Shown: positions 1 to 5,238, counted from the stretch's first letter. The stretch is DNA of 5,947 bases from Anaerolineales bacterium (GCA_017999235.1 JAGOBN010000281.1:1-5947); one strand, 5' to 3'. Numbers and translations are program-made. Notes: generated by a model from the sequence alone, not told the origin.

Positions 1-138
1 GCGGGCGGTTCGCTCTACCCGCTGGAAGCGCTCCAGCGCGCCGGCGTAGACCTGCGGACGCCGGCCCCGGTGGAAGCGGCCTTCGCCGGCCTCGCGGCGC
101 TGGTGGATCAGCTCGAAGCGCTTTTGCATCAGGCGTAA
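1..138 (+). CDS. pepF: M3-family oligoendopeptidase, C-terminal end (partial)
   Basis: The window opens inside a reading frame that ends with TAA at 136-138; only the last 45 residues are present. They begin [18 protein letters not shown] and finish with an amphipathic helix rich in Ala, Leu and Glu. The pattern 'GGS-x-x-P-L-E-x-L-x-x-A-G-V-D-L-x-x-P-x-P-V-E-A' followed by a helix is the usual C-terminus of PepF-type (M3B) zinc oligoendopeptidases, cytoplasmic enzymes that trim short peptides. The HExxH metal site lies upstream of the window, so catalytic competence cannot be judged. The assignment rests on a short but characteristic tail; another M3 subfamily is the main alternative. The gene converges on the lipoprotein gene ending at 168, with no T-tailed hairpin between them. 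Confidence 0.72.
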   Translation, partial: AGGSLYPLEALQRAGVDLRTPAPVEAAFAGLAALVDQLEALLHQA

Positions 139-167
139 CCGAACCGAAGCGGGGCGCGGGGGGGCGG

Positions 168-839
168 TTACGGCGGCGCCAGCCGGGTGAAAACGGTCTG
201 GCTCCACTCGAGCAGCGCCTGCTGGGCGGCCTCGTCCGGCTGCGCGGCGCCTGCGCCGTCCATCTCCAGCGACATCAACATCGAATCGGCCGCGCCCGGA
301 TCGCCAATGACGATCACCACCGGGCCATACTGCTCCGCCCACTGCCGCAGTTGCGCCACTTCCTCCGCCGTCAGCGGCGCCGTGGCCGGATTGGCGTTGC
401 AGGCGCCGGCCTGGGCCGCGCCGGCGGTGGTGACGGTCAGCACATCGCAGAAGCCGGCCAGCCCGCCCTCGCGGTGCCAGGTCAGCCGCACCTCCGCCGG
501 CGCCTCCACCACGGCGCTGCCGGTCAGGGTGGTGTGGAAGCGGTGGCGCTGGCCGGCCGCTTCCAGCATGATCCGAAAGCCGGGGGTGGCCGCCGCTGGG
601 CAGGCCGTCTCCGTGGCCGGGACGCCCAGACAGCCATCCGGCCAATCCACGCGCTCCGTGCTGAGCACGCGCACCTGATCCACCGGCACGCCGGTGCTGA
701 CCGAGAGCGCTTTGATGGCCGCCAGCTGGGCCGGCACCGCGTCCACGCGGGCGGGGGTGGGCGCGGGGGTAGCGGCCGGCTCCGCCGCACAGGCGGCCGT
801 GAACAACGCCAGAGCAAGCAGACTTATCGAGACTCTCAT
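168..839 (-). CDS. Small secreted lipoprotein, paralogue of 944-1618 product
   Basis: This is a 223-residue protein of unknown function. The N-terminus (Arg2, then hydrophobic residues to Ala16) is a lipoprotein signal peptide ending L-F-T-A-A-C, with Cys17 the probable lipidated residue; Thr at -3 is less usual than Leu. A Pro/Ala/Thr-rich linker (about 18-33) leads to a folded region. It holds D-W-P-D-G-C-L-G-V-P (65-74), P-G-F-R (86-89), H-T-T (102-104), L-T-W (119-121), G-F-C-D (129-132) and V-V-I-V-I (174-178). Cys70/Cys80 and Cys131/Cys147 are matched in the neighbouring paralogue and may form disulfides outside the membrane. The start is the ATG at 837-839, preceded by GGAAAGGA eight bases upstream. 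The 'W-x-D-x-C-L-G' pattern recurs, as far as I know, in uncharacterised exported proteins of Chloroflexota. The role is unknown; surface binding or protease inhibition are guesses only. Confidence 0.85.
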   Translation of the reverse strand: MRVSISLLALALFTAACAAEPAATPAPTPARVDAVPAQLAAIKALSVSTGVPVDQVRVLSTERVDWPDGCLGVPATETACPAAATPGFRIMLEAAGQRHRFHTTLTGSAVVEAPAEVRLTWHREGGLAGFCDVLTVTTAGAAQAGACNANPATAPLTAEEVAQLRQWAEQYGPVVIVIGDPGAADSMLMSLEMDGAGAAQPDEAAQQALLEWSQTVFTRLAPP

Positions 840-844
840 GCGGT

Positions 845-868
845 GCGTCCTTTCCGGAAACCGGACGC
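845..868 (-). promoter_or_regulatory. Hairpin enclosing the ribosome binding site of the 168-839 gene
   Basis: On the minus strand the arms GCGTCC (868-863) and GGACGC (850-845) are perfectly complementary around a 12-base loop. The Shine-Dalgarno GGAAAGGA (855-848) lies partly in the loop and partly in the 3' arm. A competing pairing TCCGG-TTT-CCGGA (865-853) uses the same bases. Folding could limit ribosome access. The pairing is seen in the sequence; the regulatory effect is inferred, and GC-rich DNA makes chance hairpins common. Confidence 0.35.
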
Positions 869-879
869 GAGTTTACCCG

Positions 880-923
880 AAAAACGCTTCAGACGGCCGG
901 CCGGCCCGCCTGAAGCGTTTTTT
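880..923 (-). terminator. Rho-independent terminator, bidirectional in form
   Basis: The arms AAAAACGCTTCAG (880-892) and CTGAAGCGTTTTT (910-922) are a perfect 13-base inverted repeat. The intervening segment is GC-rich and contains GGCCGGCCGGCC (895-906). Reading leftward, the stem ends in five T residues and lies about 20 bases after the stop codon of the 944-1618 lipoprotein gene, so it most likely terminates that gene. Reading rightward there are six T residues (918-923), but no rightward gene ends nearby. Confidence 0.88.
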
Positions 924-943
924 GTTGGGGACCCGTCCGGGCG

Positions 944-1618
944 TTAGGGCGGGGACGCGCGCTCGTACAGGCGCTGCGCCAGGTCCAGCAAGGCCTGTTG
1001 TTCGGCCTCGTTCGGCTGCTCGCTGCCGCGGCCGGCGAAGGTCAGTGTGACGCGCATCTGATCGGCGACGGCCGGGTCCTCGCGCACGATCACGACGCTC
1101 CCCAAGCGGGCCAGCCAAGCGTTCCACATTTGGGTCTCTTCGTTAGTCAACGTATCGGCCAAGCTGAGCGGGGCTGGCTGGGAGTCGCCGCGGCACGCCG
1201 CCGCCAGCAGTTCGCCCCCGCGCGTGATCGTCAGCGCGTCGCAGAAGCCCGCGATCCCGCCCTGGCGCTCCCAGGTCAGTTGGTTTTCCACGATGGCCAC
1301 GCCGGAACCATCCTGAGTGGTGTGAACCTCGGCGGGCTGGCCATCGACTTCCAGGTCGACCCGGAAGCCGGGGGTCAAGGTCATGGCACAGCGCACTTCC
1401 AGCCGCGGGATTCCCAAGCAGGAGTCGGCCCACTCCACCGCGGTGAGGCCGACCACTGTGATGCGCTCCACCGGCACGCCCAGATGCGCTGCCAGGGCCT
1501 GTTGGGCCGCGCGGGCCGGGTCTCCGGCGGCGGGGGCTTCCGGGATGGGCGGGGTGGCGGGCGCGCAGGCCGCCAACACAAACGTCAAGGCAAACAAGGC
1601 AGACTTCCAAGGTAACAT
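944..1618 (-). CDS. Small secreted lipoprotein, paralogue of 168-839 product
   Basis: This is a 224-residue protein of unknown function. The signal peptide has Lys5, a hydrophobic stretch, and a clear lipobox V-L-A-A-C with Cys18 as the lipidation site, followed by a Pro/Ala linker (19-35). The folded part shows V-E-W-A-D-S-C-L-G-I-P (61-71), T-P-G-F-R-V (82-87), H-T-T (99-101), Q-L-T-W (113-116), G-G-I-A-G-F-C-D (120-127) and V-V-I-V (175-178). Cys67, Cys77, Cys126 and Cys142 match the four cysteines of the downstream paralogue, and both proteins end in an E-x-Q-Q-A-L-L-like helix and a Pro-Pro tail. I chose the ATG at 1616-1618 because the lipobox sits right behind it and GAGAGG lies ten bases upstream. 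A longer in-frame start at 1777 would bury the signal peptide. The protein probably sits on the outer face of the membrane. Confidence 0.87.
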   Translation of the reverse strand: MLPWKSALFALTFVLAACAPATPPIPEAPAAGDPARAAQQALAAHLGVPVERITVVGLTAVEWADSCLGIPRLEVRCAMTLTPGFRVDLEVDGQPAEVHTTQDGSGVAIVENQLTWERQGGIAGFCDALTITRGGELLAAACRGDSQPAPLSLADTLTNEETQMWNAWLARLGSVVIVREDPAVADQMRVTLTFAGRGSEQPNEAEQQALLDLAQRLYERASPP

Positions 1619-1628
1619 GGTCCGGGAT

Positions 1629-1634
1629 CCTCTC
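1629..1634 (-). promoter_or_regulatory. Shine-Dalgarno GAGAGG for the 944-1618 gene
   Basis: GAGAGG reads leftward and ends ten bases before the ATG at 1618. It decides the start at 1618 over the 54-codon-longer alternative beginning at 1777, which overlaps the divergent hydrolase gene. Confidence 0.55.
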
Positions 1635-1708
1635 TTAGCAGGTGGGACGGGTCGGTTAACGGTTTGGTTCCGACGGCCCGGCTCAATCAGACTAAAGACG
1701 GACTCGGC

Positions 1709-1714
1709 TACAAT
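1709..1714 (+). promoter_or_regulatory. -10 box TACAAT for the hydrolase gene, likely leaderless
   Basis: TACAAT differs from the TATAAT consensus at one base and ends six bases before the ATG at 1721, so transcription would be expected to start at or next to the A of the start codon. No Shine-Dalgarno lies before that ATG, which agrees with a leaderless mRNA. No good -35 hexamer is found 16-18 bases upstream (1685-1692 reads AATCAGAC), so an activator or a weak promoter is possible. Confidence 0.55.
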
Positions 1715-1720
1715 GGCCGC

Positions 1721-2350
1721 ATGCCGGAAGCATCGCTGACCCATCGCGCCCATCTGCCAGACGGGGCCGGCCCGCATCCCGCCCTAGTCCTGGTGCATGG
1801 CTGGCAGGGCAACGAGCGGGTTATGGAAGCCTTCCATTCCAGCCTGCCGGCCCCAACCGCCCTCTTTTATCCGCGCGCGCCCTTTGAGGCCGGCCCCGGT
1901 TACGGCTGGTTCCTGAAGTCGGGCCGGGAGGGCGATGAAACCTTCGCCGTGGGCCTGGCGGCGCTGCGCGGCTTTGTGGCCGGCCTGCCGTTGGCCTATC
2001 CGGCCGTGGACGCGGCCCGGATCACGCTCATGGGCTTCAGCCAGGGCGCGGCCATCAGCGCGGCCCTGCTGCTCGCGGCGCCGGAGCTGGCGCGCGGCGC
2101 GGCTTTGCTGGCCGGCCTGCTGCCGGACCAGGCCGCGGCTTGGGCCACACCCGGCCGGCTGGCTGGCAAGCCCGTCTTTATGGCCCACGGCACGCGCGAT
2201 GACGTTTTGCCGGTGACGGCGGCGCGCGCGGCGCGGGATGCGCTGGCGGGGGCCGGCGCGGCCGTGACCTATCATGAGTACCCCATCGGTCACAAGCTCA
2301 GCGCCCAGGGGATGCGCGACCTGACCGCTTGGTTAAGGGCGCGGGTCTAA
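1721..2350 (+). CDS. Alpha/beta hydrolase, phospholipase/carboxylesterase family
   Basis: This 209-residue soluble protein matches the size and layout of the phospholipase/carboxylesterase (Abhydrolase_2, YpfH-like) group. After a short N-terminal strand, L-V-L-V-H-G-W (22-28) supplies the early beta strand and oxyanion-hole region. G-F-S-Q-G (105-109) is the nucleophile elbow with Ser107. H-G-T-R-D-D-V-L-P (156-164) carries the acid, probably Asp160, and G-H-K-L-S (180-184) the catalytic His181. All three triad residues are therefore present and in order. There is no signal peptide, so it should act in the cytoplasm on a small ester or acyl substrate that the sequence does not reveal. The ATG at 1721 is preferred over TTG at 1664, because the -10 box TACAAT lies between them and family members start close to this point. 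The gene is divergent from the lipoprotein gene and precedes lutB by 85 bp; whether it is co-transcribed with lutB is uncertain. Confidence 0.9.
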   Translation: MPEASLTHRAHLPDGAGPHPALVLVHGWQGNERVMEAFHSSLPAPTALFYPRAPFEAGPGYGWFLKSGREGDETFAVGLAALRGFVAGLPLAYPAVDAARITLMGFSQGAAISAALLLAAPELARGAALLAGLLPDQAAAWATPGRLAGKPVFMAHGTRDDVLPVTAARAARDALAGAGAAVTYHEYPIGHKLSAQGMRDLTAWLRARV

Positions 2351-2359
2351 GCCGGCCAA

Positions 2360-2369
2360 CGGCGCGCCG
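2360..2369. other. Perfect 10-bp palindrome CGGCGCGCCG upstream of the lutB promoter
   Basis: The palindrome falls nine bases before the -10 hexamer, in the spacer and -35 zone of the predicted lutB promoter, where a bound repressor would block RNA polymerase. It could equally be a chance product of high GC content or a weak end-of-gene hairpin for the hydrolase. It does not resemble the GntR-type LldR operator as I know it. Confidence 0.25.
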
Positions 2370-2375
2370 CAAGTT

Positions 2376-2384
2376 TGTTACAAT
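2376..2384 (+). promoter_or_regulatory. Extended -10 promoter for the lutB operon
   Basis: TGTTACAAT is an extended -10 element (TG, one base, TACAAT), one mismatch from TGnTATAAT. It lies in an AT-rich pocket of an otherwise GC-rich gap. Expected transcription start is around 2391-2393, giving a leader of about 45 bases before the lutB ATG. No TTGACA-like -35 is visible at 2355-2362, which the TG extension can compensate for. The same TACAAT core is found before the hydrolase gene, which supports housekeeping sigma-factor use. Confidence 0.6.
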
Positions 2385-2389
2385 TTCCC

Positions 2390-2401
2390 GGCCAGCTGAC
2401 C
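2390..2401. other. Imperfect palindrome GGCCAGCTGACC at the predicted lutB transcription start
   Basis: The inner CAGCTG is a perfect palindrome and the outer GG/CC also match; the two positions between them do not pair. It overlaps the expected transcription start, a usual operator position for repressors of carbon-utilisation operons. Support is positional only. Confidence 0.2.
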
Positions 2402-2435
2402 CACCCGCTCTCCATGTCCGCCAATCGGTGAAGGA

Positions 2436-3863
2436 ATGTCTGAACCGCATACCCTGTTTGCCGACCGCATCGAAAAATCGCTGACCAACCCGGTGCTGCA
2501 GGCCGCCCTGGACCGCAACGCCGAGCGCCGCGTGGCCGGCCGCAACCTGCGCTTTGCGGAGCTGCCGGCCGGCGAGGCTGTGCGCGACCGCGGCCGCGCC
2601 ATCCGCATCGAAACCCTCTCCAAGCTCGACCAGTATTTGGAGCAGTTCACGGCCAACGTCACCCAGAACGGCGGGCGCGTGCATTGGGCGGCCACCGCCG
2701 CCGAAGCGCGCCAGATTATCCTGCGGATTGTTCAGCGGGCGGCCCGGCCCGGCGTCCAGCCGGTGGTGGCAAAATCCAAATCCATGATCAGCGAGGAGAT
2801 CCACCTCAACCCGGCGCTGGAGCAGGCCGGCATGCAGGTGGTGGAGACCGACCTGGGCGAGTTCATCATCCAGCTGCGCGGCGAGACGCCGTCCCACATC
2901 ATCACGCCGGCCGTCCACCTGCGGCGCGAGGATGTGGCGGAACTGTTTCAGGACCGCTTTGGCATGGAGCCGACGCTGGATGTGGAGCGCATGACGGCCG
3001 TCGCGCAGCGCGAGCTGCGCCGCGTCTACTACCGCGCCGATGTCGGGATCACGGGCGTCAACTTCGGCGTGGCCGAGACCGGCACCATCGCCATCGTCAC
3101 CAATGAGGGCAACGCCGATCTCAGCAAGGATGTGCCGCGAGTCCATGTGGCCCTGATGGGCCTGGAGCGCCTGGTCCCCACGCTGGCCGATCTGGAAGTG
3201 ATGCTGCGCCTCCTGCCGCGCTCCGCCACGGCGCAGAAAATGTCGTCCTATGTCTCGCTCGTCAACGGGCCGCGGCTGGCCGGCGAGCCGGACGGCGCGG
3301 AAGAATTCCACTTGGTGCTGGTGGATAACGGCCGGTCGCTGGCCCTGGGCTCCGAGTTGGCGGAGGCCTTGTTGTGCATCCGCTGCGGCGCGTGCCTCAA
3401 CGTGTGTCCGGTCTTTCGCGAGATCGGCGGACACGGCTATGGCGCCGTGTACAGCGGCCCGATCGGGTCCATCGTCTCGCCGGCCCTGTTTGGCGCGGCG
3501 TTCAACGAGCTGGCCAACGCCAGCACCCTGTGCGGGGCCTGCCGCGATATCTGCCCGGTGCGGATTGATATCCCGGCCATGCTGCTGGCGGTGCGGGCGC
3601 GGCATGTGCGGGCCGGCCAGGCGCCGGCGTGGCTGGCGCTGGGGCTGAAGGCCTGGGCCGTGGGCCTGAGTTCGCCCGCGCTTTATCACCTGGCGCAGAC
3701 CGCCGCCGGCCTGGGCAGCCCGCTGTTCGCCCAGGAAGGTTATATCCGCCGGCTGCCGCCGCCGTTGAATGCCTGGACCGGCCGGCGCGATTTTCCGGTC
3801 TTTGCCCGCGAGACCTTCCGCCAGCGGTGGCTAAAACGCCGGCCGCCGGCCGCCGGCCAATGA
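2436..3863 (+). CDS. lutB: LutB-type iron-sulfur protein of 2-hydroxy acid (lactate) oxidation
   Basis: This 475-residue protein is full length for the LutB/YkgF family, the iron-sulfur subunit of the LutABC system that oxidises L-lactate to pyruvate. It is cytoplasmic or membrane-associated. Residues about 65-290 form the LUD domain, with the signature V-G-I-T-G-V-N-F-G-V-A-E-T-G-T (203-217) and the basic V-A-K-S-K-S (111-116). Two cysteine motifs follow: C-I-R-C-G-A-C-L-N-V-C-P (Cys314, 317, 320, 324) and C-G-A-C-R-D-I-C-P (Cys366, 369, 373), expected to bind 4Fe-4S clusters. The C-terminal tail with R-R-L-P-P-P-L (438-444) and D-F-P-V-F-A-R (452-458) is also family-typical. The ATG at 2436 follows GGTGAAGGA directly. 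The gene leads a rightward cluster with lutC, but no lutA is in view, so the exact substrate is inferred from the family and glycolate or another 2-hydroxy acid is possible. Confidence 0.93.
   Translation: MSEPHTLFADRIEKSLTNPVLQAALDRNAERRVAGRNLRFAELPAGEAVRDRGRAIRIETLSKLDQYLEQFTANVTQNGGRVHWAATAAEARQIILRIVQRAARPGVQPVVAKSKSMISEEIHLNPALEQAGMQVVETDLGEFIIQLRGETPSHIITPAVHLRREDVAELFQDRFGMEPTLDVERMTAVAQRELRRVYYRADVGITGVNFGVAETGTIAIVTNEGNADLSKDVPRVHVALMGLERLVPTLADLEVMLRLLPRSATAQKMSSYVSLVNGPRLAGEPDGAEEFHLVLVDNGRSLALGSELAEALLCIRCGACLNVCPVFREIGGHGYGAVYSGPIGSIVSPALFGAAFNELANASTLCGACRDICPVRIDIPAMLLAVRARHVRAGQAPAWLALGLKAWAVGLSSPALYHLAQTAAGLGSPLFAQEGYIRRLPPPLNAWTGRRDFPVFARETFRQRWLKRRPPAAGQ
3837..3857 (+). repeat. 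Three tandem copies of the 7-bp unit CGCCGGC at the lutB 3' end
   Basis: The unit repeats exactly three times and starts on a lutB codon boundary. Because seven is not a multiple of three, it is read in each frame in turn and encodes R-R-P-P-A-A-G just before the final Gln and stop. Gain or loss of one unit would shift the frame only at the extreme C-terminus. Confidence 0.8.
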
Positions 3864-3893
3864 CTCCGTGAACGGCGGGTGGGCCGCCCGGAG
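3864..3893 (+). other. Intercistronic hairpin between lutB and lutC
   Basis: CTCCG (3864-3868) pairs with CGGAG (3889-3893), and inside it GGCGG (3874-3878) pairs with CCGCC (3884-3888) around the loop GTGGG, with a five-base bulge on the left side. It begins on the base after the lutB stop codon. No T-tract follows, so it is not a classical Rho-independent terminator. Stabilising the 3' end of lutB mRNA or tuning the lutB:lutC ratio are possible roles. Confidence 0.4.
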
Positions 3894-3925
3894 CATCCGT
3901 CCTCTAGCGTTCGTCATCACTGTCT

Positions 3926-4609
3926 ATGTCTGACTCACGCGCCCGAATCCTCAGCAGTATTCGACAATCCCTGCAGACCGCTCACCTGCCGTCACCGCCG
4001 GCGGTGGATCTGCCGGCGCCGCTGGACGAGCGGCCCGCCTCCGCCCTGGCGGAGCAATTCGCGGCCGAACTGCGCGCCCTGAGCGGCACCTTCCTGACGG
4101 CCGCGGCTGTGGATTTGCCGGACCTGGTGGCGCGCCTGACGCGCGAGCGCGGCTCCGAACGGCTGTTGGCCTGGGAGCCCGAGCAGCTGCCGGCGCCCGG
4201 CCTGGTGGCCGCGCTGCGGCAGGCCGGCCTGCGCGTGGCGAACGGGGCGGTGCCGGCCGGCCCGGAACGCACCACCACCCTGGCGGAGTGGGAGACGATC
4301 ACCGTGGGCTTGACCGGCGCCGACGCCGCGATCGCCGAGACCGGCACCCTGGTGCTGTTGGCGGGCGCCGGCCGGCCGCGGCTTGCGGCCATGTCGGTGC
4401 GCCGGCATATCGTCTTGATCACCCCCGCGCAGTTGTTCCCGACCCTCGCGGCCTGGCAGGCCAGCCGGCCGGACCTGGCCCGCGAGCTGCGCGCGCGCAG
4501 CGCGGCCCTGCTGGTCACCGACCCCAGCCGCACGGCCGATATCGAGATGACGCTCACCGTGGGCGTGCATGGCCCGGGCGAATTGATTGTGGTCCTGGTG
4601 ACGGCTTAA
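3926..4609 (+). CDS. lutC: LutC-type LUD-domain protein
   Basis: This 227-residue protein has the usual LutC/YkgG length. The N-terminal helix M-S-D-S-R-A-R-I-L-S-S-I-R resembles the standard start of the family. The LUD core shows V-G-L-T-G-A-D-A-A-I-A-E-T-G-T (127-141), M-S-V-R-R-H-I-V-L-I (156-165) and D-P-S-R-T-A-D-I-E (199-207) followed by G-V-H-G-P-G-E-L (213-220). The A-E-T-G-T stretch matches the corresponding part of LutB's LUD domain. LutC has no Fe-S cysteines and is thought to act with LutA and LutB in lactate oxidation; its own chemistry is not clear. The ATG at 3926 is the only sensible start, since a TAG at 3905-3907 is in frame upstream, yet no Shine-Dalgarno precedes it. It lies 62 bases after lutB and its stop codon overlaps the next gene's ATG, so it probably belongs to one operon. 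Confidence 0.92.
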   Translation: MSDSRARILSSIRQSLQTAHLPSPPAVDLPAPLDERPASALAEQFAAELRALSGTFLTAAAVDLPDLVARLTRERGSERLLAWEPEQLPAPGLVAALRQAGLRVANGAVPAGPERTTTLAEWETITVGLTGADAAIAETGTLVLLAGAGRPRLAAMSVRRHIVLITPAQLFPTLAAWQASRPDLARELRARSAALLVTDPSRTADIEMTLTVGVHGPGELIVVLVTA

Positions 4610-5229
4610 TGCCGACCTACTATTACCCCAACCGCATGGGCCGCGTCATTGTCGCCGCCCTGCGGGCGGAATTGGGCCGGGACCGCTTCAACGAGGTGAT
4701 ACGGGCGTCCGGCCAGCCGGGGCTCGGCACCAGTTCCTTGCTGCCCAATAATCTAGAGAAGCGCTTCCCCTTTGAGACGATCAGCGCCTTGCAGGCGGCG
4801 GTGGAAACCGTGTTCGGCGAGCACGAGGGCCGGCGCTTGAACTACCGCGTGGGGCAGGGGACTTTTGAGCTGGGCCTCAAGGACTTCGACCCGGTGGTCG
4901 GCATGGCCGACCTGCCCACGCGCGTCATCCCGCTGGGGATGAAGTTTCGCGTCGGGCTGGATGTGTTCGCGCGCGTCTTTAACCAATTCAGCGATCAGGT
5001 GGTGCGCGTCTCGGATTCCGAGCGGCATTACCTGTGGATCATTGAGCGCTGCCCGGTGTGCTGGGGCCGGCGGTCGGCGGAGCCGTGCTGTCAGCTGGCC
5101 GGCGGCCTGCTGGCGGAAGCCGCCGGGTGGGCGTCCGGCGGCCGGCGTTATGCGGTGGAAGAATCGGCCTGCCTGGCGCGCGGCGACGCCCATTGCGCGT
5201 TCCAAATTGCCAAGACCCCGCTTGATTAG
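4609..5229 (+). CDS. V4R (4-vinyl reductase) domain protein, cysteine-rich
   Basis: This 206-residue protein has no signal peptide or membrane segment. An N-terminal part (about 1-115) leads to a C-terminal V4R domain (about 120-200), a small-molecule-binding fold also found in BchJ and in the sensor regions of XylR/DmpR-type activators. Typical pieces are E-R-C-P-V-C-W (146-152), P-C-C-Q-L-A-G-G-L-L (159-168), V-E-E-S-A-C (183-188) and G-D-A-H-C-A-F (192-198). Six cysteines (148, 151, 160, 161, 188, 196) could bind a metal or respond to redox state. There is no DNA-binding domain, so it is more likely a partner, sensor or ligand carrier than a transcription factor. The ATG overlaps the lutC stop codon in TAATG, indicating translational coupling. 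A role in pigment synthesis is not supported by the neighbours; function is unknown. Confidence 0.83.
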   Translation: MPTYYYPNRMGRVIVAALRAELGRDRFNEVIRASGQPGLGTSSLLPNNLEKRFPFETISALQAAVETVFGEHEGRRLNYRVGQGTFELGLKDFDPVVGMADLPTRVIPLGMKFRVGLDVFARVFNQFSDQVVRVSDSERHYLWIIERCPVCWGRRSAEPCCQLAGGLLAEAAGWASGGRRYAVEESACLARGDAHCAFQIAKTPLD

Positions 5230-5232
5230 GAG
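5228..5232 (+). promoter_or_regulatory. Strong Shine-Dalgarno AGGAG overlapping the V4R stop codon
   Basis: AGGAG shares its first two bases with the TAG stop at 5227-5229 and stands six bases before the ATG at 5239. It is the best ribosome binding site in the cluster and fixes the start of the S10 gene; the in-frame TAG rules out any earlier start. Confidence 0.85.
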
Positions 5233-5238
5233 ACTGCC

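Noticed and set aside
895..906. GGCCGGCCGGCC as a specific protein-binding repeat
   Set aside because: GGCCGG/GCCGGC words are abundant throughout the window, including in coding sequence, so this run is more likely general base composition within the terminator loop.
351..947. A 198-codon plus-strand frame crossing the terminator
   Set aside because: It runs through the 880-923 hairpin and is antisense to the conserved lipoprotein; the Arg/Gly-rich product shows no domain.
998..1615. A 205-codon plus-strand frame opposite the second lipoprotein gene
   Set aside because: The minus strand has a signal peptide, lipobox and paralogue-conserved blocks; the plus-strand product is compositionally biased and lacks a ribosome site.
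1664..1720. A TTG start that would lengthen the hydrolase by 19 residues
   Set aside because: The extension contains the -10 box, does not look like a family N-terminus, and TTG is a poorer start than the ATG at 1721.
1619..1777. A 53-residue N-terminal extension of the 944-1618 lipoprotein
   Set aside because: It would place the signal peptide internally and overlap the hydrolase start and promoter; the ATG at 1618 has a Shine-Dalgarno and an adjacent lipobox.
2298..3689. A 463-codon open frame on the minus strand opposite lutB
   Set aside because: It mirrors lutB codons in GC-rich DNA; the translation is Arg/Gly/His/Gln-rich without recognisable domains, while the plus strand encodes an intact LutB with all Fe-S motifs.
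4288..4608. An in-frame upstream extension of the V4R gene inside lutC
   Set aside because: The extra residues are an Arg/Asp/Gly-rich shadow of the conserved LutC core, and the TAATG overlap at 4607-4611 marks a normal coupled start.
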